DNA of 64,000 bases. Origin: Streptomyces sp. NBC_01476 (lineage in GTDB: Bacteria > Actinomycetota > Actinomycetes > Streptomycetales > Streptomycetaceae). Below the pieces are notes generated by a model, which did not search any database, was not told where the DNA came from, and saw nothing but the letters and a program-made list of their open reading frames with translations. Below, in pieces: positions 49,097-57,075 of this stretch; position 1 is the first letter of the stretch, and the number at the start of each line of letters is the position of its first letter. The position numbers and the translations under genes are program-made. The DNA lies in the NCBI RefSeq assembly GCF_036227265.1, contig NZ_CP109446.1:6155001-6219000 (forward strand). Reading direction: 5' to 3'.

Positions 49097-50311
49097 TCAG
49101 CTGAACTTCTGGCTCACCCCGTCGAACACCTTCTTCGCCTCGGCGCCCAACCGCGGTCCCGCCAGCCAGGTATTGGTCACCGGACCGATCGACGTGTTAC
49201 TGACCAGCGCCGTCTTGCCGTCCGGCCGGGTGGCGAACCAGCCGCCGCCGGAGGAACCGCCGGTCATCGTGCAGCCGATCCGGTACTCGGTCGGCGCGCT
49301 CGGGTCCACCGACAACCGTCCCGGCCTCCCCTGGCAGGCGTACATCCGCTGCCCGTCGTAGGGCGCCGCCGCCGGATACCCCCACGCACCCAGGGTGCCG
49401 ATCCTCGTCACCGAGGGCGCGTCGAACCACACCGGCAAGGCCGCACCGACCGTCTCCTGCAGCGACTTGCCGCCCGCACCCTCCTCCGGCGTCACATGGA
49501 GCACCGCGAAGTCGTACGGCGAGCCGCTGCCGCCCTTCTCCGAGCCGGAGGCGATCCACTGGTCGGAGGTGCTCGCGCCGTCCGCCCACCACACCCCGAA
49601 GGGCGCCAGCACGTCCCGCGAGGCGCCCTTGAGCGCCCGGGCGTCCAGACCGCCGTCGTCGTAGGACGGCACAAAGGCGACGTTGCGGTACCAGCCGCCG
49701 CTCTTGCCCGCGTGCACGCAGTGGCCGGCCGTCCAGACCAGGTTCGACTTGCCCGGATGCGCCGGTTCCTGCACCACCGTCGCCGAGCAGACCATCGACC
49801 CCTTGGGACCGTCGAAGAACAGCTTGCCGAGGCCCGGGGCGTTGTCGTGGTAGGGCGTCGTGACCGGGCGGGCCCGCACCGGCGCCGGGGCCGGATCCGT
49901 CCGGCCCTGGTCGGCGGCGATGTCCCCGGCGACCGGATGGTCGTTCTGGTCGGCGCCCTTCATCCGGTCGTCGCTCCATAGACCGTCGATCACCGGATTG
50001 ACGAAGTCCGCCGCCTTGCGCAGCCAGGTGGATCTGTCCCAGTTCTTCCAGCCGCCGTCCTTGTACGCCTGCTCCCACTTCTTCAGGTCGTCGAGGCTGG
50101 TCGGGAAGGACGTGGGCAGCGAGGGCAGACCGTGGTCGTCCCCGGCCGTCACCGGACCGCTCGGCTTCGGATCCGCCGAATTCCCCCCGTCCGACGAACC
50201 GCACGCGGTGGCCGTGCCCGCCAGCAGTACGGCGGCTGCCACGGCGGCCAGTACCGGCCTGGACATCCGTGACGATATCCGTGACGAAATCCGTGACGTG
50301 GACGAAGACAT
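49097..50311 (-). CDS. Secreted trypsin/V8-like serine protease
   Basis: 404 aa. ATG 50311. The N-terminal 37 residues are a signal peptide (SRPVLAAVAAAVLLAGTATA) ending at Cys37; the lipobox is imperfect (A at -3), so export by Sec with or without lipidation is uncertain. A chymotrypsin-fold peptidase follows with triad His197 (TAGHC), Asp267 (PYDFAVLHV) and Ser354 (GGSSGG). The ~110-residue region between signal and catalytic domain (Lys/Trp-rich, DLKKWEQAYKDGGWKNWDRS) is a likely propeptide. The signal-peptide start contains an ISSR repeat from a 12-bp DNA repeat. It is divergent from the siderophore cluster with a 180-bp spacer. Confidence 0.87.
   Translation of the reverse strand: MSSSTSRISSRISSRMSRPVLAAVAAAVLLAGTATACGSSDGGNSADPKPSGPVTAGDDHGLPSLPTSFPTSLDDLKKWEQAYKDGGWKNWDRSTWLRKAADFVNPVIDGLWSDDRMKGADQNDHPVAGDIAADQGRTDPAPAPVRARPVTTPYHDNAPGLGKLFFDGPKGSMVCSATVVQEPAHPGKSNLVWTAGHCVHAGKSGGWYRNVAFVPSYDDGGLDARALKGASRDVLAPFGVWWADGASTSDQWIASGSEKGGSGSPYDFAVLHVTPEEGAGGKSLQETVGAALPVWFDAPSVTRIGTLGAWGYPAAAPYDGQRMYACQGRPGRLSVDPSAPTEYRIGCTMTGGSSGGGWFATRPDGKTALVSNTSIGPVTNTWLAGPRLGAEAKKVFDGVSQKFS
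50265..50300 (-). repeat. Triplicated 12-bp repeat in the signal-peptide region
   Basis: Three near-identical ATCCGTGACGNN units at 50265-50276, 50277-50288 and 50289-50300, encoding an ISSR-type repeat at the N-terminus of the protease. In frame, so copy changes would only lengthen the n-region. Confidence 0.85.
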
Positions 50312-50491
50312 GACGGGTTCCCCCTGGATCTCGGTGCGCCGTACGGCCCCTGACGCTGAGGGGGACGAACGGCCACCGCCGTCCGGTTCCGCGGGGAAAG
50401 TCCCGGCTGCCGCCCGTGATCGATGTGTCGCCGCGTCGTTAGTACGGATGGGGGACGACAGGACAGGAAGACGAGCCGGAGGAGAGCAGAC

Positions 50492-51886
50492 GTGGCGGCC
50501 TTGTCGAGCGCGCCGGAACAAGTGGCGGCACCCGCTGGCGACTTCACCGCGGAGGAGGGGATTCTCCGTAGGCAGGCACAGCGCGAGTCCGCCGCGCGCA
50601 CGTACGCCCGGTCGCTTCCCGTGGTGCCGGTGCGGGCCCGCGGAATGACCGTGGAAGGCGCCGACGGCCGCCGCTACCTCGACTGCCTCACCGGGGCGGG
50701 CACCCTGGCGCTTGGCCACAACCACCCCGTGGTCCTGGAGGCGATCAGAGGCGTCCTCGACTCCGGTGCGCCGCTGCAGGTGCTCGACCTCGCCACACCG
50801 GTCAAGGACGCGTTCACCACGGCCCTGTTCGAGACGCTGCCGCCCGAACTCGCCGAGCACGGCCGCATCCAGTTCTGCGGCCCGGCCGGCACCGACGCGG
50901 TCGAGGCCGCCCTCAAGCTGACCAGGACCGCCACCGGCCGCAGCGGTCTGCTCGCCTTCTCCGGCGCCTACCACGGCATGACCGCGGGAGCGCTCGCCGC
51001 GACCGGCGATGTGGCGGTGCGGTCCGCGGCCGGCGGCATGGACCCGCGGATCACCCGGCTGCCGTATCCGTACGACTACCGCTGCCCGCTCGGTGTCGGC
51101 GGCGACCGGGGCGCGGAGCTGTGCGCGCGTATGGCCCGGCACCTCCTGGACGACCCGAAGGGCGGCGTCGAGCCGCCTGCCGCGATGCTGCTGGAAGCCG
51201 TCCAGGGCGAGGGCGGCGTGATCCCGGGGCCGGACGCCTGGCTGCGGAGCATGCGGGAGATCACCGCGGCCCGCGGCATCCCGCTCATCGTGGACGAGGT
51301 GCAGACCGGGGTCGGCCGCACCGGCACCTTCTGGGCTGTCGAGCGCAGCGGCATCGTGCCCGATGTGATGGTGCTCTCCAAGGCGATCGGCGGCAGCCTG
51401 CCGCTCGCCGTGATCGTCTACCGCGACGGCCTCGACACCTGGCAGCCGGGCGCGCACGCCGGCACCTTCCGCGGCAATCAGCTCGCCATGGCGGCCGGCA
51501 CCGCCACCTTGCGCTTCGTCCGGCAGAACAGGCTGGCCGAGCGGGCCGAGACGGTCGGCAACCGCATCATGAGCCGGCTGCGCGGGCTCGCCGCCCACCA
51601 CGCCTGCATCGGTGACGTACGCGGCCGCGGTCTGATGATCGGCGTCGAACTGGTGGACACCGACGCCGAGCCGGACGACTACGGAGCACTGCCCAGCGCG
51701 CCCCGCCTGGCCGCCCGGGTCCAGCAGGAGGCGCTGTGCCGCGGCCTGATCATGGAACTCGGCGGCAGGCACTCCAGCGTGGTGCGGCTGCTGCCGCCGC
51801 TGACCATCACCGACGAGCAGGCCGAGTCGGTGCTGGAACGGCTGGCCGCCGCCATCGAGGCGGCCCGGTGCGGAGGACCCGAGTGA
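50492..51886 (+). CDS. Diaminobutyrate-2-oxoglutarate aminotransferase, siderophore type (RhbA-like)
   Basis: 464 aa. GTG 50492 with CGGAGGAGAG upstream. Class III PLP aminotransferase: FSGAYHGMTAGALAATGD, IVDEVQTGVGRTGTF with Asp268, and the PLP Lys297 in VLSKAIGGSLPLAV. Such enzymes make L-2,4-diaminobutyrate from aspartate semialdehyde for rhizobactin-type siderophores. First gene of the cluster AT-(small ORF)-NIS-GNAT-NIS. No DmdR/IdeR iron box (TTAGGTTAG-type) is visible in the 180-bp upstream spacer. The stop overlaps the start of a small ORF (GTGA). Confidence 0.9.
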   Translation: MAALSSAPEQVAAPAGDFTAEEGILRRQAQRESAARTYARSLPVVPVRARGMTVEGADGRRYLDCLTGAGTLALGHNHPVVLEAIRGVLDSGAPLQVLDLATPVKDAFTTALFETLPPELAEHGRIQFCGPAGTDAVEAALKLTRTATGRSGLLAFSGAYHGMTAGALAATGDVAVRSAAGGMDPRITRLPYPYDYRCPLGVGGDRGAELCARMARHLLDDPKGGVEPPAAMLLEAVQGEGGVIPGPDAWLRSMREITAARGIPLIVDEVQTGVGRTGTFWAVERSGIVPDVMVLSKAIGGSLPLAVIVYRDGLDTWQPGAHAGTFRGNQLAMAAGTATLRFVRQNRLAERAETVGNRIMSRLRGLAAHHACIGDVRGRGLMIGVELVDTDAEPDDYGALPSAPRLAARVQQEALCRGLIMELGGRHSSVVRLLPPLTITDEQAESVLERLAAAIEAARCGGPE

Positions 51887-52008
51887 CGGCGGTGGCCGGG
51901 GCGCTCGGTACGACCCCGGGGGCCGGCTGCGCTCGCCCGGGCCGGGCCGCACCCGGCACGGCCTCCGCTTCACCCGCACCCGCCCAGACGAGTGGAGCCC
52001 CGGTATGA
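51883..52008 (+). CDS. Candidate 41-aa coupling ORF between aminotransferase and NIS synthetase
   Basis: 41 aa (VTAVAGALGTTPGAGCARPG, then Ala/Pro/Ser-rich, ending SGAPV). GTG 51883 overlaps the aminotransferase stop (GTGA) and its TGA overlaps the next gene's ATG (52005-52008, ATGA). GGAGG at 51872-51876 is 6 nt upstream. No homologue recognised. It may be a true small protein, a translational coupler, or chance. Confidence 0.4.
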   Translation: MTAVAGALGTTPGAGCARPGRAAPGTASASPAPAQTSGAPV

Positions 52009-53816
52009 CCGCACCCCTGCCCCCGGTCACCGCAACCGAGCACGGCCGGCCGGTGCCGCAGCAGCGGGCCGGCGCGGCCCGTACCGCGGTCGGCGAGGCC
52101 CCGGCGTACTCCGAGCCCTATGGCGCGGCGGACGCCGCCGGGGTGGAGAACCTGCTGCGGTGCTGGGTCCGGGAGACCGGTCTGACCCAGCCGGGCGACG
52201 GGCTGCTGCGGATCCCGCTGCCCGGCAGCGGCACCGAGGTGCAGGTCGCCGTCCACCACTGGTCCGCGGCCGGGCACCACCGCTTCGGGAGGGCCCTGCT
52301 CGCCACCGCCGACCAGCGCCCGCTGACCGCCGTCCAGCTGGCGGCCCTGCTGGCCCGGGAGGGAGGCACCGACCCGGCCGAGAGCGCCGACCTGGTGGCA
52401 CGCGTGGCGGACTCGGTACGGCGCACCGCCGTCTTCATCACCGAACGCCGTGCGCAGCCCGGGCCCGTCATGCCCGAACTGCCCTTCCTGGACACCGAGC
52501 AGTCGCTGATCCTGGGCCACCCGCTGCACCCCGCGCCCAAAGGACGCGAAGGACTCAGCGAAGGGGAGAGCGCCGGCTACTCGCCCGAGTCGCGCGGCAG
52601 TTTCCCGCTGCACTGGCTCGCCGTGGACGCCTCGCTGCTCGCCACCGACTCCGCCTGGACCGAGCGCGGCCGTACGGTCCCGGCCGCCGATCTGCTGGCC
52701 GCGCTGGCCGGACCCGGCCTCGGACTGCCCGCGGGCACCGCCCCGCTGCCGCTGCACCCGTGGCAGGCCCGCGACCTCCAGCACAGGCCCCAGGTGCGGG
52801 ACCTCTTCGACGCCGGTCTGCTGCACGACCTCGGCCCGCTGGGCGAGCCCTGGCACCCCACCTCCTCGGTCCGCACCGTCTACCGTTCCGGCGCCCCGGC
52901 CATGCTCAAGCTGTCGCTGGGGCTGCGGATCACCAATTCGCGCCGGGAGAACCTCCGCAAGGAACTGCTGCGCGGAATCGAGGTGCACCGGCTGCTCCGC
53001 AGCGGCCTGGCGGCCCGCTGGCAGGCCGCCCACCCCGGCTTCGACATCGTCCGCGACCCGGCATGGCTGGGGGTGAACACCGCCGAGGGCGAGCCTGTCC
53101 CCGGACTCGACGTGATGCTCCGGCACAATCCCTTCGGCGCAGGCCACCAGGCGCACTGCCTGGCCGGGCTCACCTCGCCACGCCCCTGGCCCGGGGTGCC
53201 CGCCCCCGCACTGCGCTCCCTGCTGGCGGTGCTCGTGGCGAACCTCGCGGAGAGCACCGGCCGCCCCGGCCCGGCGGTGGCCACCGAGTGGTTCCTGCGC
53301 TATCTGGACGCGGTGATCCGGCCGGTGCTGTGGCTGGACGGGCAGGCCGGCATCGCCCTCGAAGCCCACCAGCAGAACACCCTGGTGCTGCTGGACGCCG
53401 ACGGCTGGCCCTGCGGCGGCCGTTACCGCGACAACCAGGGCTACTACTTCCGCGAATCCCACCGCGCCGAACTCGAACGCCAACTGCCCGGCATCGGTGC
53501 GGCCAGCGACACCTTCGTCACCGACGCGGTCGCGGACGAGCGCTTCGCCTACTACCTCGGCATCAACAACGTGCTCGGCCTCATCGGCGCCTTCGGCTCC
53601 CAGGGCCTCGCCGGCGAGCACGTGCTGATCGCGGCCTTCCGCCGCTTCCTCACCGGCGCCGGACAGGGCAGCAGCCTGCCGCAGCGGCTGCTGCACAGCA
53701 CCCAACTGCGCTGCAAGGCCAACCTCCTGACCCGGCTGCACGGCATGGACGAGCTCGTCGGCCCGGTCGACACCCAGTCCGTCTACGTCACCATCCCCAA
53801 CCCGCTGGCCCGCTGA
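52005..53816 (+). CDS. NIS siderophore synthetase, IucA/IucC family (RhbC position)
   Basis: 603 aa. ATG 52005, coupled to the preceding small ORF. The family's ATP/substrate motifs are visible: LILGHPLHPAPKGREG, LPLHPWQARDL, SSVRTVYRSGAPAMLKLSLG, ITNSRRENLRKELL, and a C-terminal FhuF-like half (ATEWFLRYLDAVIRPVLWLD; EAHQQNTLVLLDADG; RYRDNQGYYF). Uses ATP to join an amine or hydroxylamine to citrate or a related acid. Which NIS type (A, B or C) it is cannot be settled by eye. Followed 37 nt later by the GNAT gene. Confidence 0.92.
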   Translation: MTAPLPPVTATEHGRPVPQQRAGAARTAVGEAPAYSEPYGAADAAGVENLLRCWVRETGLTQPGDGLLRIPLPGSGTEVQVAVHHWSAAGHHRFGRALLATADQRPLTAVQLAALLAREGGTDPAESADLVARVADSVRRTAVFITERRAQPGPVMPELPFLDTEQSLILGHPLHPAPKGREGLSEGESAGYSPESRGSFPLHWLAVDASLLATDSAWTERGRTVPAADLLAALAGPGLGLPAGTAPLPLHPWQARDLQHRPQVRDLFDAGLLHDLGPLGEPWHPTSSVRTVYRSGAPAMLKLSLGLRITNSRRENLRKELLRGIEVHRLLRSGLAARWQAAHPGFDIVRDPAWLGVNTAEGEPVPGLDVMLRHNPFGAGHQAHCLAGLTSPRPWPGVPAPALRSLLAVLVANLAESTGRPGPAVATEWFLRYLDAVIRPVLWLDGQAGIALEAHQQNTLVLLDADGWPCGGRYRDNQGYYFRESHRAELERQLPGIGAASDTFVTDAVADERFAYYLGINNVLGLIGAFGSQGLAGEHVLIAAFRRFLTGAGQGSSLPQRLLHSTQLRCKANLLTRLHGMDELVGPVDTQSVYVTIPNPLAR

Positions 53817-53853
53817 CCACGTCCCAAGGGCCCCGGGAGAGGAAGGAGTTCCG

Positions 53854-54573
53854 TTGCCCACCGCCGACTCCGGCACCGAGGACACCCTCGACCTGAAACT
53901 TTCCCCGGAAGTGCTCGCCCTCTTCGCCGCCACACCGCTCACCCCGCCCTCCGAGCCGCGCACCCCTTACGCCTCCGGCCGGCCGTACCGCGCCGCCGCG
54001 CCCGACCTGCTCGACCACGTCGCCGACTGGCGAGCCGCACAGACCTCAGCCGGATCCTTCCGGCTCGTCCCGGCCCGGCTGGACCGCGACCTGGAGCTGA
54101 TCACCGGCTGGATGAACGATCCGGCAGTGGCCGAGTTCTGGGAACTCTCCGGCGACCGGCAGGTCACCGAGGAGCATCTGCGCCGGCAGCTGACCGGCGA
54201 CGGGCGCAGCGTCCCCTGCCTCGGCGCCCTGGACGGGACACCGATGAGCTACTGGGAGATCTACCGGGCCGATCTGGACCCATTGGCCCGGCAGTATCCC
54301 GCCCGGCCGCACGACACCGGCATCCACCTGCTGATCGGTGGCTCCGCCGACCGTGCCCGGGGGCTGGGCAGCGTCCTCCTGCGTGCCGTCGCCGCGATGG
54401 TCCTCGACAACCGGCCTGCCTGCACCCGGGTCGTCGCCGAACCCGACCTGCGCAACACCCCCTCGGTCTCGGCCTTCCTCAGCGCCGGCTTCCGTCTCTG
54501 CGCGGAACTCGACCTCCCCGACAAGCGGGCTGCCCTCGTGGTCCGCGAACGCGCCCTGCGCCACCTGCTCTGA
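53854..54573 (+). CDS. IucB/RhbD-like siderophore N-acetyltransferase
   Basis: 239 aa. TTG 53854 with GGAAGGAG (53841-53848). After ~60 variable residues a GNAT domain of the siderophore acyltransferase type (Acetyltransf_8) is seen: FRLVPARLDRDLELITGWMN, MSYWEIYRADLDPLARQYP, HLLIGGSADRARGLGSVLLR, VAEPDLRNTPSVSAFLSAGF. In aerobactin and rhizobactin the homologue acetylates an N-hydroxy-diamine. No monooxygenase is present here to make that hydroxylamine, so its substrate could be a non-hydroxylated amine or a product made elsewhere. Confidence 0.88.
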   Translation: MPTADSGTEDTLDLKLSPEVLALFAATPLTPPSEPRTPYASGRPYRAAAPDLLDHVADWRAAQTSAGSFRLVPARLDRDLELITGWMNDPAVAEFWELSGDRQVTEEHLRRQLTGDGRSVPCLGALDGTPMSYWEIYRADLDPLARQYPARPHDTGIHLLIGGSADRARGLGSVLLRAVAAMVLDNRPACTRVVAEPDLRNTPSVSAFLSAGFRLCAELDLPDKRAALVVRERALRHLL

Positions 54574-54589
54574 CCGGAGCCCACCGCCG

Positions 54590-54620
54590 AGCGCTCCCCG
54601 CCGCTCAGCGCTCCCCGCCG
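54590..54620 (+). repeat. Direct repeat in the GNAT-NIS spacer
   Basis: AGCGCTCCCCGCCG occurs at 54590-54603 and again at 54607-54620, in the 108-bp gap where an RhbE-type hydroxylase gene would lie in rhizobactin clusters. Low-complexity, GC-rich; no gene visible. Confidence 0.75.
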
Positions 54621-54681
54621 CCCGCGCTGCACCCCCTTTCCGTCATCCGCCTCCTTCCCGTCGTCCCACGCAGGAGCCCCT

Positions 54682-56448
54682 GTGACCGCCGCCCCGCCAC
54701 CCGTCTCCGACTCCGCCGTCTGGCAGCACGCGTCCCGCCGCCTGCTCGCCAAGATGCTCGCCGAGTTCGCGTACGAGGAGGTGATCGTCCCCCAGCCCGA
54801 CCCCGCGGGAGGACCCAGCGCCTACCGGCTCGACCTCGGCCCGGAGATCACCTACCGATTCCGGGCGAACCGGGGCTCCTACGGAAGCTGGTACGTGGAC
54901 GCGGCCAGCATCGAACCCACCGGCGACCCGCTGCACTTCCTCATGCACGGCCACGACACCGTGCTCGGGGTGAACGGCGACACCCTCGGCCACCTCGTCC
55001 GCGAGCTGCTGGCGACCCTGCGCGCGGACGTCCGGCTGGACCGGGCCGCGTTACCGGCGGCGGATCTCGCCGACCTCGACTACGCGGAACTGGAAGGGCA
55101 CCAGACCGGTCACCCCTGGCTCGTCGCCAACAAGGGACGTATCGGGTTCTCGGACACCGACGCGGCCCGCTGGGCGCCGGAAGCCCGTATGGCGCACAAA
55201 CTCCCGTGGATCGCCGTCCACCGCGACCTCGCGCAATACCGTGGCACCGTCACGCTGGCCACCCCCGATCTCCTCTACGCGGACGAACTCGCCCCCGCCA
55301 CCCTGGCCGGCTTCCGGCGCACCGTCGCCGACCGGGGCCGCGACCCCGGCGACTACCTGCTGCTGCCCGTCCACCCCTGGCAGTGGGAACAGACCGTCGC
55401 CCCGCTTTTCGCGGCGTCGATCGCCGACGGATCCATCCTGCACCTCACCACTGACAACGACCTCCGACTGCCGCAGCAGTCGGTCCGTACCTTCCTCAAC
55501 ACCAGCCACCCGCTCCGCCGCACCGTCAAACTGCCGCTGTCGATCCTCAACACCCTCGTCTACCGCGGGCTGCCCACCGAACGCACGCTGGCCGCCCCCG
55601 CGGTCACCACCTGGGTGCACGGCCTGCGCGACCACGACCGTTTCCTGCGCGACGAGGCCCGGGTGATCCTGCTCGGCGAGGTGGCTTCCGTCAGCGTCGC
55701 CCACCCCCAGTACGACAAGCTGCCGACCGTTCCGTATCAATACCGCGAACTGCTCGGCTGTATCTGGCGCGAACCGCTGGGCCCCCATCTCGACCCCGGG
55801 GAGCGCGCCCGCACTCTGGCCGGACTCCTGCACACCGACCCCACCGGCCGGGCATTCACCGCGGAACTCGTGGCCCGTTCCGGCCTGCCCCCACAGGTGT
55901 GGCTGCGGCACCTCTTCGCCACCCTGCTGCCGCCCCTGCTGCACTTCCTCTACCGGTACGGCACGGTGTTCTCCCCGCACGGCGAGAACGCCATCGTCGT
56001 CTTCGACGAGCACGACATTCCGGTGCGCCTCGCGGTGAAGGACTTCGTGGACGACATCAACGTCTGCGCGGAACCACTGCCGGAACACGCCACCATGCCC
56101 ACAGACGTCCGCGCCGTACTCCTCACCGAGCCGCCGCAATTCCTCACCCAGTTCATCCATTCGGGGCTCTTCGTCGGCGTGCTCCGCTATCTGGCGCCGC
56201 TGTGCGATCGGCAACTCGGCGTTCCGGAAAGCGATTTCTGGGCGCTGGTGCGCGACGAGATCCTCCGCCACCAGGAACGGTTCCCCGAACTGAAGGAGCG
56301 CTTCGCGCTCTTCGACCTGCTCACTCCGCGGATCGAGCGGCTCTGCCTCAATCGCAACCGTCTCCATTTGGACGGTTACCGCGACCGGGCCCAGCGCCCC
56401 CACGCGGCCGTGCACGGCACCGTCCGCAATCCGCTGCACGGTCCCTGA
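54682..56448 (+). CDS. NIS siderophore synthetase, IucA/IucC family (RhbF position)
   Basis: 588 aa. GTG 54682 with AGGAG upstream. Motifs: EGHQTGHPWLVANKGRIGFS, LLPVHPWQWEQTV, SVRTFLNTSHPLRRTVKLPL, SILNTLVYRGLPTERTLAAP, and HGENAIVVFDEHDIPVRLAV with KDFVDDINV in the FhuF-like half. Clearly diverged from the other synthetase in the cluster, suggesting that two successive amide bonds are made, as with IucA plus IucC. Last gene of the cluster; no exporter, receptor or esterase gene follows. Confidence 0.92.
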   Translation: MTAAPPPVSDSAVWQHASRRLLAKMLAEFAYEEVIVPQPDPAGGPSAYRLDLGPEITYRFRANRGSYGSWYVDAASIEPTGDPLHFLMHGHDTVLGVNGDTLGHLVRELLATLRADVRLDRAALPAADLADLDYAELEGHQTGHPWLVANKGRIGFSDTDAARWAPEARMAHKLPWIAVHRDLAQYRGTVTLATPDLLYADELAPATLAGFRRTVADRGRDPGDYLLLPVHPWQWEQTVAPLFAASIADGSILHLTTDNDLRLPQQSVRTFLNTSHPLRRTVKLPLSILNTLVYRGLPTERTLAAPAVTTWVHGLRDHDRFLRDEARVILLGEVASVSVAHPQYDKLPTVPYQYRELLGCIWREPLGPHLDPGERARTLAGLLHTDPTGRAFTAELVARSGLPPQVWLRHLFATLLPPLLHFLYRYGTVFSPHGENAIVVFDEHDIPVRLAVKDFVDDINVCAEPLPEHATMPTDVRAVLLTEPPQFLTQFIHSGLFVGVLRYLAPLCDRQLGVPESDFWALVRDEILRHQERFPELKERFALFDLLTPRIERLCLNRNRLHLDGYRDRAQRPHAAVHGTVRNPLHGP

Positions 56449-56502
56449 CCGTCGGCCTCGCTACGATGCGCGGGCGGCCGTGACGGGAGGGGCAGAGCTG
56501 CC

Positions 56503-57075
56503 ATGGACCAGGACCAGGAGCAGGACCAGGGCTGGGACCAGGGCCGGGACCAGGCCCTCGGGACGTGCCCGCAGTGCGGCGCCCCCGATGTGCGGCCCGG
56601 CCAACTCGTCTGCCGGGGGTGCTTCGTGCCCTTCTCCCTGATGGCGCCCCCTCCCCTCGCGCCCGAAACGTCCCTGCAGAGCGACCCGCAGGCCGCCCCC
56701 ACCCGGATCCTCGACCTGGGCCCCGGCGTCCTGCCCGACCCCCGGCCGAGCGACGCCTGCCCACCTGCGCGGACGCTGCGGCTGCACTTCCCGGACGGGG
56801 AGAGCGTTCCGGTGTCACCCGGGGTACGCGTCCGGCTCGGCCGCGACCCGCACCTGTGCCCCGCCGTGACCTTCCTGGCCGCCCGTCGCAACTTGTCCCG
56901 TGTCCACGCCACGGTTGCCGTCGACCCCGACGGCTCCGTCTGGATCACCGACGAGGGGTCCACCAACGGCACCTTTGTGAACGAGCGCCGGCTGCCTCCC
57001 GAGCACCGGACCGCTCTTCGCACCGGCGACACCATACGGCTCGCCGCCGACGTCACCGTACGTGTGCTGCTCTGA
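56503..57075 (+). CDS. Zinc-ribbon FHA-domain protein
   Basis: 190 aa. ATG 56503 with GGGAGGGG upstream. N-terminal Asp/Gln repeat (DQDQEQDQGWDQGRDQ, 2-17), a zinc ribbon with Cys22, 25, 37 and 40 (TCPQCG to VCRGC), a Pro-rich linker, and an FHA phosphothreonine-binding domain (about 92-190; VRLGRDP with Arg114, NLSRVHA with Ser132/His135, EGSTNGTFVN with Asn155). No membrane segment. The gene converges on, and overlaps by 23 bp, a soluble Ser/Thr kinase gene. Likely an adaptor that recognises a phosphothreonine made by that kinase (inference). Confidence 0.85.
   Translation: MDQDQEQDQGWDQGRDQALGTCPQCGAPDVRPGQLVCRGCFVPFSLMAPPPLAPETSLQSDPQAAPTRILDLGPGVLPDPRPSDACPPARTLRLHFPDGESVPVSPGVRVRLGRDPHLCPAVTFLAARRNLSRVHATVAVDPDGSVWITDEGSTNGTFVNERRLPPEHRTALRTGDTIRLAADVTVRVLL

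Noticed and set aside
50312..50491. Iron box (DmdR/IdeR) in front of the siderophore cluster
   Set aside because: Only an isolated TTAG near 50440; no 19-bp dyad of the TTAGGTTAG type.
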